Of a DNA stretch of 25,486 nt, positions 16,011 through 24,298 are shown piece by piece. Source of the DNA: CAZGKX01 sp964525945 (lineage in GTDB: Bacteria; Pseudomonadota; Gammaproteobacteria; Legionellales; Legionellaceae); assembly GCA_964525945.1 (NCBI GenBank), contig CAZGKX010000041.1, forward strand, positions 1 to 25,486. The letters are read 5' to 3'. The notes beneath the pieces were generated by a model. The model was given only the letters and a program-made list of their open reading frames with translations. It did no database searches and was not told the origin of the DNA. The first letter of the stretch is position 1; every line of letters begins with the position of its first letter. A program made the translations under genes and the position numbers.

Positions 16011-17951
16011 ATGTGCGGATTTGTTGGGTTTCTTGGCGGCCATTTTGATGTTGACCAAGCTAAAGTTATTTTACATGAAATGGCGGACAGTATTATTCAC
16101 CGAGGACCCAACGATTCTGGTGTTTGGTTTGATCCCCAAACGCAGATTGGATTAGGCCACCGCCGTTTATCGATTGTTGATTTATCCCCTGCCGGCCATC
16201 AACCCATGGTTTCTGCGAGCGGTCGATACGAATTGGTGTTCAATGGCGAGATCTACAATCATCTGCAATTACGCCAAACGTTGCATCATGACACCTGGCG
16301 TGGCCATTCTGATACAGAAACCTTGCTTGCCGGGTTTGATGCGTGGGGAATACAACCCACCATTGAACGTGCAATTGGTATGTTTGCGTTGGCTGTATGG
16401 GATAAAAAAGAACACGTGTTGACCCTGGGCCGCGATCGGCTGGGTGAAAAACCCCTTTATTACGGGTGGCAACAAAACAGTTTTTTGTTCGGTTCAGAAT
16501 TAAAAGTCTTCAAACGCCATCCGGCGTTTAAAGCCAACATAAATCGACACAACTTGGCTTTGTTGATGCGCCACAATACGATCCCTGCTCCTTATTGCAT
16601 TTGGGACGGTATTTATAAATTACTGCCTGGCACTTTGCTGACAGTATCTCAGCAGCAGCGCGAACCGGTGCTGACCACCTATTGGTCAGGTAAAGAAAGC
16701 ATTGAAAAATCAATCCAAACACCTTTTACGGGATCAGCCGATGCGGCGGTTTTAGAATTGGAAAAGGTGTTGCATGATGCCATTGGCATGCAAATGATGG
16801 CCGATGTGCCTGTCGGTGCTTTTTTATCCGGTGGCGTTGATTCGTCAACGATTGTGGCTTTAATGCAAGCCCGTTCTAACAAACCAGTGAAATCCTTTTC
16901 AATTGGTTTTCATGAGCAGCATTATAATGAAGCCCAGCACGCAAAAGCGGTTGCCAAACATTTGGGAACTGAGCATACCGAACTTTATGTCAATTCCCAA
17001 GATGCCTTGAATGTTATTCCAAAACTGTCGGCTCTTTACGATGAACCCTTTGCTGACTCTTCGCAAATTCCGACATTTTTAGTGGCACAATTGGCAAAAC
17101 AGCATGTAACGGTTTCCTTGTCCGGTGATGGTGGTGATGAGTTATTTTGTGGTTACAACCGTTATTTAATGGTCAATCGCTTGTGGAGTAAATTATCCAA
17201 GTTGCCTATTGGTTTTAGACGGTCCATGGCAAAAATGATTACTTCTGTTCCCCCGAAAAGACTTACACAATTATCATCGCTGTTGCCCAATCGCTATAAA
17301 ATGGTAAACATGGGTGAAAAATTGCATAAAGGGGCCCGTGTTATGGCCAGCCCAACATCCCATGCTCTTTATCATGCGGTGGTTTCTCATTGGGATGATC
17401 CGGCGAAATTGGTGTTGGGTGCTGTAGAACCTCTTACCCTGCTGAATGATCATGATTTACATCCGAATGTCTCGACAGATATAGAACGCATGATGGCGAT
17501 GGATATGTTTACTTATTTACCGGATGACATCTTGGTGAAAGTAGACCGCGCAGCAATGGGCGTGTCATTAGAAACACGCGTACCATTTCTTGATCACCGT
17601 GTGGTGGAATTTGCTTGGTCATTGCCACTTGAGTACAAGCTCCGCAACGATGTGGGCAAGTGGGCGCTGCGAGAAGTGTTGTACAAGCACGTACCGAAAT
17701 CTATGATTGAACGCCCTAAAATGGGCTTTGGAGTGCCGATCGATGGTTGGTTGCGAGGGCCATTAAGAGAATGGGCAGAAACATTGCTCAATGAGCAACG
17801 TTTGCGTGAAGAAGGTTTTTTTGAGCCTCAAATGGTGCGTGATAAATGGCAAGATCATTTAAGCGGACGTAGTAATTGGCAATATTTATTGTGGGACGTG
17901 TTGATGTTTCAAGATTGGATGGAGTCGAACAAAGGACAGCTGACATGTTAG
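16011..17951 (+). CDS. asnB: Glutamine-hydrolysing asparagine synthase (AsnB; WbpS/WbtH-like)
   Basis: The 646-residue enzyme has an N-terminal class II glutaminase domain starting MCGFVGFLGG, where Cys2 is the nucleophile after Met removal, with HRRLSIVDLSPAGHQPM and FNGEIYNH downstream. The C-terminal ATP-dependent synthase domain has the PP-loop LSGGVDSST (SGGVDSS at 273-279) and SLSGDGGDELFCGY. In surface-polysaccharide loci such as P. aeruginosa O6 (WbpS) and Francisella (WbtH), this family is linked to converting a uronic acid carboxyl into a carboxamide. Two uronic-acid routes lie upstream (GalNAcA type and GalA), so a uronamide is a reasonable prediction. Housekeeping asparagine synthesis is not excluded, but the position inside the operon argues against it. 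Confidence 0.92.
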   Translation: MCGFVGFLGGHFDVDQAKVILHEMADSIIHRGPNDSGVWFDPQTQIGLGHRRLSIVDLSPAGHQPMVSASGRYELVFNGEIYNHLQLRQTLHHDTWRGHSDTETLLAGFDAWGIQPTIERAIGMFALAVWDKKEHVLTLGRDRLGEKPLYYGWQQNSFLFGSELKVFKRHPAFKANINRHNLALLMRHNTIPAPYCIWDGIYKLLPGTLLTVSQQQREPVLTTYWSGKESIEKSIQTPFTGSADAAVLELEKVLHDAIGMQMMADVPVGAFLSGGVDSSTIVALMQARSNKPVKSFSIGFHEQHYNEAQHAKAVAKHLGTEHTELYVNSQDALNVIPKLSALYDEPFADSSQIPTFLVAQLAKQHVTVSLSGDGGDELFCGYNRYLMVNRLWSKLSKLPIGFRRSMAKMITSVPPKRLTQLSSLLPNRYKMVNMGEKLHKGARVMASPTSHALYHAVVSHWDDPAKLVLGAVEPLTLLNDHDLHPNVSTDIERMMAMDMFTYLPDDILVKVDRAAMGVSLETRVPFLDHRVVEFAWSLPLEYKLRNDVGKWALREVLYKHVPKSMIERPKMGFGVPIDGWLRGPLREWAETLLNEQRLREEGFFEPQMVRDKWQDHLSGRSNWQYLLWDVLMFQDWMESNKGQLTC

Positions 17952-19165
17952 AGGGATTAGTTTGGGGCCTGGTCTTTTACACATTCGCTCTGATGGTAGG
18001 CTTGTGGTGTTACCGTTGTTATTCACCTATGCGTCAACGCACCTTTCTCATTATTTTATTGTGTTGTGTAGGGCATTACATTTCCACCGCGGTTTACAGT
18101 AAGATTCCTTCGGATGGAGAACTTATTTTCTTCGCCCATGCCAGTCCTGTGTTTCATCGTATGGGCACCGATTTTGTGAATATGTTGACATGGCAAGTAC
18201 GGCATTTTATTTCTGGTGATTCCTACATCATAACGCTCTATTTCTTTTCAGCGTTTGCATTTTTAGGAAGCCTGATGTGGTATTTGCTGTTTATACAGCT
18301 TGCTAAATTGGTCGATATAAGCACGAGACGCTATCAATTTCCAGCTTTAATTATTATGTGCTGGCCTTCCTATTTATTTTTTACCGCCGGTGTAGGCAAA
18401 GATTCGCTCTGTTTTTTCCTTATCCCGGTTATGCTTTTGTCATTGATTGAGTTCATGTTTGAACGAAAAAATAAAATCAGGCATTTATTGGTTTTTGTAT
18501 TTAGCTTGGTTATTGTTGGGATGATCCGCCCTTATTTATTCATGATTTTTGCCGGAGCTTTTATTCTTACCAACGTTAAAATTAAATTATCGGCAGGACG
18601 ACTGTTTTTGATGCTTTTAATGTTACCTGTGGCCTATTATGTGGTGCTTTGGGTGCTTAAATCCCAAGCAAACATGTCAGAAGTGAGCGTATTGCGTATT
18701 GCCAGCCATGCCCAACAGCAGCAAGATTTTCTTTCAAAGGGCACGAGTTTTCCTACCTTTTCCAAAGATCCTATCATTGTGCTGTTGTGTTTGCCTTATG
18801 GTTTTATAATGAATTTGACCATGCCGCTGTTTGTTTTCGCAAATAATTTCATCGCTCTGGTGGCATCTGTTGAAAACAGTTTTCTGGTTTGGTTGGTCTA
18901 CAAATTTTTTAGGAATTGGCAATTTTTTAAAATAATTAATCGCCACAATGCGGTGAAACTTTGTTTTTATTTTTTTGTGGTGGGTATGGCGTTTATGGGC
19001 TTATTAAACACCAATTTAGGACTCGCTACGCGTCAAAAATCAATGTATGTGCCCGCATTTTTTGTGGTAGCCATGTTGACATGGCTTTGTCGAAAACAAA
19101 AAGTCAGGGAGTATGCCCACATTGAGGATGGGCCAAACCATTTAGCCTATCCTCGCACAGTATAA
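17945..19165 (+). CDS. Multi-pass membrane protein, candidate repeat-unit polymerase (Wzy/EpsG-like)
   Basis: The 406-residue product is strongly hydrophobic throughout, with about 9 to 11 predicted membrane segments, beginning with LEGLVWGLVFYTFALMVGLW. Soluble-side pieces such as GVGKDSLCFFLIP, MIRPYLFMIFAG and LGLATRQKSMYVPAFF resemble EpsG/Wzy-type polymerases, which keep Arg and Lys residues in otherwise hydrophobic regions. I cannot name a family firmly. It is the only Wzy-like protein in the window, and the locus otherwise lacks a polymerase. ATG 17945 overlaps the asnB stop by 7 bases (ATGTTAG) and has AAAGGA upstream. A longer in-frame start at 17876 would lie deep inside asnB and was rejected. 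Confidence 0.75.
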   Translation: MLEGLVWGLVFYTFALMVGLWCYRCYSPMRQRTFLIILLCCVGHYISTAVYSKIPSDGELIFFAHASPVFHRMGTDFVNMLTWQVRHFISGDSYIITLYFFSAFAFLGSLMWYLLFIQLAKLVDISTRRYQFPALIIMCWPSYLFFTAGVGKDSLCFFLIPVMLLSLIEFMFERKNKIRHLLVFVFSLVIVGMIRPYLFMIFAGAFILTNVKIKLSAGRLFLMLLMLPVAYYVVLWVLKSQANMSEVSVLRIASHAQQQQDFLSKGTSFPTFSKDPIIVLLCLPYGFIMNLTMPLFVFANNFIALVASVENSFLVWLVYKFFRNWQFFKIINRHNAVKLCFYFFVVGMAFMGLLNTNLGLATRQKSMYVPAFFVVAMLTWLCRKQKVREYAHIEDGPNHLAYPRTV

Positions 19166-19207
19166 TGGCCAGCAATTGTCCTAATATTGTTGTGTGAACG
19201 CGACGCG

Positions 19208-19243
19208 GCGCTTTGTTTACCCAATCAATAGGGTACGAAGTGC
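19208..19243. terminator. Large imperfect hairpin between convergent genes, candidate bidirectional terminator
   Basis: The left arm GCGCTTTGTTTACCC pairs with GGGTACGAAGTGC through about 13 base pairs (two of them G-T), with a 2-base bulge and an 8-base loop. It lies between the plus-strand membrane protein (ends 19165) and the minus-strand glycosyltransferase (ends 19304), where a shared terminator would be expected. No long T-tract follows on either side. Confidence 0.4.
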
Positions 19244-19249
19244 GCGCAA

Positions 19250-19282
19250 CCAGCCGGGGCCAAAATGAAAATGCCTGGCTGG
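19250..19282. terminator. Second hairpin between convergent genes
   Basis: CCAGCC (19250-19255) and GGCTGG (19277-19282) form a perfect 6-bp stem around a 21-base loop. It lies 22 bases from the end of the minus-strand glycosyltransferase gene. Its left arm is part of a 12-base sequence (AACCAGCCGGGG, 19248-19259) also found at 1419-1430. The long loop makes it a weaker terminator candidate than the hairpin at 19208. Confidence 0.3.
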
Positions 19283-19303
19283 GGAAGGTGCATGCCTACT
19301 CTC

Positions 19304-20443
19304 TTACGACGGCATCGTAGTTGGCTGAAGTTGCAATGCATCAATAATGGTGCGATTTACTTTATGCACATCATATTTATTGATAGCTATTGCGCGGCTT
19401 TGTTCGCCGAATTGATGAATCAGTGCGGAATCATGAATAAATTTTTTCATGCTACTTACCAAATTTGCCACATCCTTGATAGGAATCAGATAACCATTCA
19501 CTGCATGAGTAACCGTTTCTCGGCAACCTGGCGCATCAGTGGTGATAATCGGGCGCCCCATCGACATTGCTTCGAGTACCGAGCGGGGTGTCCCTTCTCG
19601 ATAGAAAGAAGGCAATACAAAAACGGAGGCTGCGGCTATGCTGTCACGGACATCATCTAATTTTCCCAAAAAATTTATAGTGCCGTCTGCTTGCCAGCTG
19701 GCCAATTCATCCTCTTTGATGCAAGAAGGATTATTATCAATCCAACCTGCTAGATTAAAATCAACATTTTCATGTTCCGCTTTAATCTGCTTGGCAGCCT
19801 CAATGTATTGATAAACACCTTTGTCTTTCAGCAGCCGGCTGACCATGAGAAACGTAATCCGTTTAGGAAATTGATCACTGTAATAATAATGATTGAGGTT
19901 AACGCCGGAGCCATTGATCAATACAGAGGGTGTGTTTGACAAAAAACCTTTTTCCTTGAATAAATTTTGGTCGTCAATGTTTTGAAACAAAACCATTTGG
20001 TTGAAATGAAGAGAGCGTTTGTAAAGAAAACACACCATTTTATTCACGAATTTACGTTTGTAGGAATCCATTTCACTGAATGAATAACCCAGGCCGGTGA
20101 TCATCGATGAAATAAATGGGACACCGGCAAGTTTCGCCGCGATGGAGCCCCAAATCACAGGCTTAATGGTGTAACTTAATACAACATCAGGTTTCATTTT
20201 TTTGAAATGCTTAAAAAGCTGCATGAGGTAGTTGATGTCATTAAATGGGTTGGTTTTACCTTCGCTTATCTCTACATTTAAACAACGAGCCCCCAAGCTC
20301 TCTATTTTAGCTTTTAAATCAATGGTGATGGCGGGAGCACAAACGGTAACTTCATGGTTTTGAGTTAATTCAAGTATTAATTCTTTCCTAAAATTAATAA
20401 CCGAGGGCGCGTAACCTGCGACAAGACAAATTTTTTTTTTCAA
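19304..20443 (-). CDS. GT4-family glycosyltransferase (PglA/WbnH-like)
   Basis: The only convincing intact minus-strand gene, it encodes about 379 residues. Near the start is VAGYAPSVINFRKELI. Next comes VVLSYTIKPVIWGSIAAKLAGVPFISSMITGLGYSF, a block characteristic of HexNAc-transferring GT4 enzymes such as PglA. The donor site has VSRLLKDKGVYQY and the E-x7-E motif in EGTPRSVLE, then AMSMGRPIITTDAPGCRE. The start is taken as TTG 20443 because AAGGA (20450-20454) lies 6 bases before it. The alternatives ATG 20458 and ATG 20479 have no such site. A run of ten A residues follows the TTG directly (plus-strand T10 at 20431-20440) and could be slippage-prone. Family is firm; donor and start are less so. 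Confidence 0.87.
   Translation of the reverse strand: MKKKICLVAGYAPSVINFRKELILELTQNHEVTVCAPAITIDLKAKIESLGARCLNVEISEGKTNPFNDINYLMQLFKHFKKMKPDVVLSYTIKPVIWGSIAAKLAGVPFISSMITGLGYSFSEMDSYKRKFVNKMVCFLYKRSLHFNQMVLFQNIDDQNLFKEKGFLSNTPSVLINGSGVNLNHYYYSDQFPKRITFLMVSRLLKDKGVYQYIEAAKQIKAEHENVDFNLAGWIDNNPSCIKEDELASWQADGTINFLGKLDDVRDSIAAASVFVLPSFYREGTPRSVLEAMSMGRPIITTDAPGCRETVTHAVNGYLIPIKDVANLVSSMKKFIHDSALIHQFGEQSRAIAINKYDVHKVNRTIIDALQLQPTTMPS
20431..20440 (-). repeat. A10 homopolymer tract at codons 2-5 of the minus-strand glycosyltransferase
   Basis: Ten consecutive T residues on the plus strand read as A10 on the coding strand, directly after the TTG start (KKK then Ile). It is the longest homopolymer I noticed in the window. 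A one-base slip here would frameshift the gene after its first few codons. Confidence 0.85.
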
Positions 20444-20449
20444 GGTAAA

Positions 20450-20454
20450 TCCTT
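20450..20454 (-). promoter_or_regulatory. Ribosome-binding site that decides the TTG start of the minus-strand glycosyltransferase
   Basis: AAGGA on the minus strand is followed by TTTACC and then TTG at 20443, an ideal 6-base spacing. The upstream ATG codons lack such a site. Confidence 0.6.
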
Positions 20455-20491
20455 CCATGTTGGTGTATTTATGGCACAAATATCAGCAAAA

Positions 20492-20520
20492 ATAATAGCA
20501 CAAAATCTTAAATTGATAAA
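20492..20520 (-). promoter_or_regulatory. Candidate promoter of the minus-strand glycosyltransferase
   Basis: On the minus strand, a good -10 box TATTAT (20497-20492) lies 17 bases after a weak -35 box TTTATC (20520-20515). The expected transcript start is about 40 bases before the TTG start, in an AT-rich intergenic region between divergent genes. Confidence 0.35.
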
Positions 20521-20645
20521 AGTTAACGTGATCGTGAACAAAAGTAATTAAATAGTGGTGATCTTGGCAAGAGAGTAATGGTAATATATGGGACAAAATT
20601 TTCGTAACCTTATCATTCAAAGAACTTTCGCCTACCTGACAAACA

Positions 20646-20674
20646 TTGCTGTTCATTCAGTCAATAACTATTCT
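20646..20674 (+). promoter_or_regulatory. Candidate sigma70 promoter for the O-acyltransferase operon
   Basis: TTGCTG (20646-20651) and TATTCT (20669-20674) are separated by exactly 17 bases and lie about 80 bases before the acyltransferase start. This would start the block of four genes ending at 24952. Confidence 0.35.
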
Positions 20675-20755
20675 GGTGTACTTAAGATGATGCGGTCGAG
20701 TTGAATAAACTGCGGAAGAATTTCCTAGGGTTAGCATACTATGGAGGGTTTACAA

Positions 20756-22768
20756 ATGCTCAATCAAACCCATGCTAAGCCGATTCATTATCGTGCTGAT
20801 ATTGATGGCTTACGTGCGATAGCCGTTCTTTCTGTGATTACATTTCACGCATTTCCCGCCCTGTTACGCGGTGGCTTTGTGGGCGTCGATATTTTTTTCT
20901 TTATATCAGGTTTTCTGATCTCCAGTATTATTTTTAATGCACTGGAGCAAAATAAATTTGGATTTATTCATTTTTATTTTTCGCGGATCAAGCGAATATT
21001 TCCTGCCTTAATTTTAGTTTTAAGCACGTGCAGCTTATTTGCCTGGCTCTCTTTGTTCCCGGCGGAATTTAAACAATTGGGCAAACACATCACAGGCGGT
21101 GTGTGTTTTATTGACAATTTTTTATTGTGCAGAGAGTCTGGTTATTTTGACACGAGAACGGAATTGAAACCGTTGCTCCATTTATGGTCATTGAGCATTG
21201 AAGAGCAATTTTATTTATTTTTCCCGCTTTTTATATGGATGTGCTGGCGTTTCTTTTCAAAGGAACGTTGCTTTCTTGTGTTGTTTTTAATAGCTGCAGT
21301 ATCCTTTCTTGTGAACCTTAAAACATTATCCACCAATGCTTCGGGTGCTTTTTTCTTTCCGCAGGCTCGAATTTGGGAATTGTTGTTTGGCTGCATGTTT
21401 GCTTATATCACCTTGTTTTTACGCGAAAAAATAATCCTATCTGTGAAACAAAATTTGTTATACCAACGTTTATCTCGCTCAAACCACCACGTTGTTCAAA
21501 ATGTTTGTTCGATGGTTGGTTTCACATTGTTGCTGGTATCGGTGCTGTTTATTCATCAGGAATATTTTTTTCCAGGCTTCTGGCCATTTTTACCTTTATT
21601 TGGCACCGCTTTGATGGTTGTTGCAGGTCCTAAGGCTTGGTGTAATCGTAAGATACTGGCCCATCCCATTATGGTTTGGGTGGGGCTTATTAGTTATCCG
21701 CTCTATTTATGGCATTGGCCCATTTTATCCTTTATAAGAATCACCAGCGCCAGTGCTCCGTCTGTTTCTTACCTCGTTTTTGCCTTGATTGCTAGCATCC
21801 TATTGGCTTGGTTGACCTATCGATTGCTTGAGCGACCGATTCGGTTTGGACCTCATTCAACCCTTAAAGTGGTATTGCTTTGTGCGGGTGCCGGTATTTT
21901 AGCGGTGGGGGGCTACACGATGTTTTACGAAAAAACGCATCCTCGCAGTGCGAGCGTACAGCCTCTTGGCAACAATATCATCAGCGCAATCAATGAATGG
22001 GAATACCCACAGGGATTAAAATCTTTTTCAGCAGGCTATGGTAAAACAGCTTATCGCATTGGCGGGACGGACAAAATAACCTTGTTTTTTGGGGACAGCA
22101 ATATTGAACAATATTCACCGCGTGTTGTTGAATTGTTCAAAACAAAACATCTCAACGATCGTGGCGCTGTCTTCTTAACCGGGGGAGGGTGCCCTCCGTT
22201 CGAGTGGAAAACACGGCGAGATCACCCTTATTGCGAGCAATTGGTGGATGCCTTTTTGCAATTAGCCGCGGATGAACATATTGATACAGTGGTTGTTGGA
22301 GCAGCCTGGTTTGGGTATTTTGAGCCAAATTTGTTTAAAGCTGCGGACGAAAAAGGCGGTCAAAACGCAGAACTTATCGCCATGCAAGCCAGTTTGGATC
22401 ATGTTTTCAAAGCCATTGCCAGGCCAAATCGCAAAGTGTATTTGGTTTTAAGCATACCCAGTGGTGCTCAAGTCGATCCACGATCTTATATTGAAAGGGA
22501 TTTTTTCCATATTCGGCAAGCCAACAACACGGTCAAACCCATCGATCAAAAAGAATATATTGCTGAAAATAAAGGGGCGTATGCTGTGTTGGCTCGGATT
22601 GCACAAGACAATAAATTAACAGTCATTGATCCCCTCCATTTTCTTTGTGAGCACAATCAATGCTTTGCATTAGACAGTGATGGCAAAGCAAAATACAAGG
22701 ACAGTGGTCATTTAAGACCTACTTACGTACGAAATAAATTGTTTTATCTTGATAAAGTCATGGGATGA
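20756..22768 (+). CDS. OafA-type O-acyltransferase: acyltransferase-3 membrane domain plus SGNH domain
   Basis: The 670-residue protein probably O-acetylates the polysaccharide or another envelope glycan. The N-terminal acyltransferase-3 domain (about 10-370) has YRADIDGLRAIAVLSVITFHAF, GGFVGVDIFFFISGFLI and LWSLSIEEQFYLFFP, with about 10 membrane segments. The C-terminal extracytoplasmic SGNH domain (about 430-670) has the catalytic GDSNIEQ (Ser448) and the Asp-His block DSGHLRP (Asp649, His652). The start is ATG 20756 because GGAGG (20743-20747) sits 8 bases before it, whereas the upstream ATG 20741 overlaps that site. It is the first gene after a 260-base divergent intergenic region. The acyl donor and exact target are not readable. 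Confidence 0.92.
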   Translation: MLNQTHAKPIHYRADIDGLRAIAVLSVITFHAFPALLRGGFVGVDIFFFISGFLISSIIFNALEQNKFGFIHFYFSRIKRIFPALILVLSTCSLFAWLSLFPAEFKQLGKHITGGVCFIDNFLLCRESGYFDTRTELKPLLHLWSLSIEEQFYLFFPLFIWMCWRFFSKERCFLVLFLIAAVSFLVNLKTLSTNASGAFFFPQARIWELLFGCMFAYITLFLREKIILSVKQNLLYQRLSRSNHHVVQNVCSMVGFTLLLVSVLFIHQEYFFPGFWPFLPLFGTALMVVAGPKAWCNRKILAHPIMVWVGLISYPLYLWHWPILSFIRITSASAPSVSYLVFALIASILLAWLTYRLLERPIRFGPHSTLKVVLLCAGAGILAVGGYTMFYEKTHPRSASVQPLGNNIISAINEWEYPQGLKSFSAGYGKTAYRIGGTDKITLFFGDSNIEQYSPRVVELFKTKHLNDRGAVFLTGGGCPPFEWKTRRDHPYCEQLVDAFLQLAADEHIDTVVVGAAWFGYFEPNLFKAADEKGGQNAELIAMQASLDHVFKAIARPNRKVYLVLSIPSGAQVDPRSYIERDFFHIRQANNTVKPIDQKEYIAENKGAYAVLARIAQDNKLTVIDPLHFLCEHNQCFALDSDGKAKYKDSGHLRPTYVRNKLFYLDKVMG

Positions 22769-22779
22769 GTGAGGAATAT

Positions 22780-23373
22780 ATGCTAAAGCGATGTTTTGAT
22801 GTTTTGTTATCAGCAGTTTTATTGGTGGTTTTCTCACCGATTTTAGCAACAGTGGCTTTGTTGGTGCGTTTTCGGTTGGGAGCGCCTATTTTTTTTCGCC
22901 AGGTGCGACCGGGATTGCACGAACAGCCCTTTGCAATGTTGAAGTTTCGCACCATGAAAAATGCTTTTGATGCAAATGGCCAGCCGCTTGGTGATGAGTT
23001 CCGCATGACACGTTTCGGCTCTATGTTGCGAGCTCTTAGTCTGGATGAGCTGCCTGAATTGTGGAATGTTTTAAAGGGTGACATGAGCTTCGTTGGCCCG
23101 CGTCCCTTGCTGATGGACTATTTGCCGCTGTACAACACGGAGCAGCGCCGTCGTCATCACGTTAAACCTGGTATAACCGGTTGGGCTCAAATCAATGGTA
23201 GGAACCATCTCCCCTGGGAAGAGCGGTTTGCCCTTGATGTTTGGTATGTGGATAATCGTTCTTTGAGGTTGGATCTGAAAATATTGTACCGCACCATCCA
23301 TAAAGTGTTTATAAGGGAAGGTATTACAGGTGAAAACAGTGTAACCATGCAACGGTTTATGGGAAAACAATAG
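22780..23373 (+). CDS. PglC/WcaJ-family initiating phosphoglycosyltransferase
   Basis: The enzyme transfers a sugar-1-phosphate from a UDP-sugar to undecaprenyl phosphate, starting the repeat unit. From ATG 22780 it is 197 aa, the size of the short monotopic PglC type rather than the five-TM WcaJ/WbaP type. Its N-terminal re-entrant helix is LKRCFDVLLSAVLLVVFSPI. Conserved blocks are KFRTMKNA, the catalytic Asp-Glu pair in LSLDELPELWNVLKGDMS, FVGPRPLL and KPGITGWAQINGRN. GAGGA (22771-22775) favours ATG 22780, but ATG 22765, which overlaps the previous stop as ATGA, is also possible. The priming sugar is probably a UDP-HexNAc or bacillosamine-like derivative. Confidence 0.93.
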   Translation: MLKRCFDVLLSAVLLVVFSPILATVALLVRFRLGAPIFFRQVRPGLHEQPFAMLKFRTMKNAFDANGQPLGDEFRMTRFGSMLRALSLDELPELWNVLKGDMSFVGPRPLLMDYLPLYNTEQRRRHHVKPGITGWAQINGRNHLPWEERFALDVWYVDNRSLRLDLKILYRTIHKVFIREGITGENSVTMQRFMGKQ

Positions 23374-23429
23374 GTTAAAAAATAGGTTAATTGGTAATAA
23401 TTTTAACAATAGAGTAGGGTAGGGATTTC

Positions 23430-24287
23430 ATGACAAAGAAAATGTTGGTAGGAGTGGTTGGGTCTGGCACCATGGGCAAAGGTATACTGCAAACACTTGC
23501 TCAAGCAGACGTGGTGTGTTCCATTGTTTGGAAAGGCCGTACCATGGAAGGGACGCAGTCCTCGTTCAATGATTTAAAAAAACAATGGGGCAAGCTTGTT
23601 GATAAAAAACGGTTTCAATCCGCCGACGTTAGCACATTTATAGAAAAAATCTCTGTCACAGACAGTTATGCTGATTTTGCCACAATGGATTGTGTGATTG
23701 AAGCCGTGCCAGAGCAGATATCGTCCAAACGTGACGTGTTCTCAAATTTATCCAATGTCATGCAGGCCAACGCCATCTTGGCAACTAACACCTCGTCATT
23801 ATCGATAACAGAATTGAGTTATTTGACCCAACATCCTGCGAATGTGGTGGGATTGCATTTTTTTAACCCGGCACCCGTCATGAAATTGACCGAAGTTATC
23901 ACAGGATTATTAACCGCTCAATCCACCATCGATTGGGCGATGATGTTTGCACGTGAACTTGGCAAAAGCCCAGTGCTTGTCAAAGAGGCGCCTGGATTTA
24001 TTGTCAATCGTATGCTGATTCCCATGATCAATGAGGCCATCGGCATTTTGGCCGAAGGGGTCGCTAGTGCGGAAGAGATTGATCACGCCATGTGTTTAGG
24101 AGCGAATCATCCCATTGGTCCGTTAGCGCTGGCTGATTTGATTGGCAATGATGTGAATCTTTCCATCATGGAGACATTGCATACGGAAACAGGAGACCCT
24201 AAATACCGCGCCCATCCATTGCTGCGTAAAATGGTCCGCGCCAATCGCTTGGGACGTAAAACGAACTTTGGATTTTACAAGTATTAA
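23430..24287 (+). CDS. 3-hydroxyacyl-CoA (3-hydroxybutyryl-CoA) dehydrogenase
   Basis: The 285-residue protein has the size and motifs of stand-alone 3-hydroxybutyryl-CoA dehydrogenases (Hbd/PaaH). It has a Rossmann GSGTMG (11-16), EAVPEQ (91-96), ATNTSSLSI (118-126) and the catalytic His143 in GLHFFNPAPVM paired with Glu155. The C-terminal dimerisation domain begins near EAPGFIVNRM and includes ADLIGNDV. It interconverts acetoacetyl-CoA and 3-hydroxybutyryl-CoA with NAD(P)H. ATG 23430 has AGGG just upstream. It sits between the initiating transferase and a PglD-type acyltransferase, with no other fatty-acid gene nearby. That suggests it supplies a 3-hydroxybutyryl group for sugar N-acylation, a known decoration of some bacterial glycans. 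That role is inference. Confidence 0.9.
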   Translation: MTKKMLVGVVGSGTMGKGILQTLAQADVVCSIVWKGRTMEGTQSSFNDLKKQWGKLVDKKRFQSADVSTFIEKISVTDSYADFATMDCVIEAVPEQISSKRDVFSNLSNVMQANAILATNTSSLSITELSYLTQHPANVVGLHFFNPAPVMKLTEVITGLLTAQSTIDWAMMFARELGKSPVLVKEAPGFIVNRMLIPMINEAIGILAEGVASAEEIDHAMCLGANHPIGPLALADLIGNDVNLSIMETLHTETGDPKYRAHPLLRKMVRANRLGRKTNFGFYKY

Positions 24288-24298
24288 AGGAGACTGTT

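Noticed and set aside
17876..17944. N-terminal extension of the membrane protein
   Set aside because: It would lie within the asparagine synthase gene. ATG 17945 has a ribosome-binding site and opens directly into a membrane segment.
19265..19660. A plus-strand reading frame of 131 codons
   Set aside because: It lies almost wholly antisense to the well-supported minus-strand glycosyltransferase and has no recognisable domain.
23071..23409. A minus-strand reading frame of 112 codons
   Set aside because: It is antisense to the PglC-type transferase and shows no protein family features.
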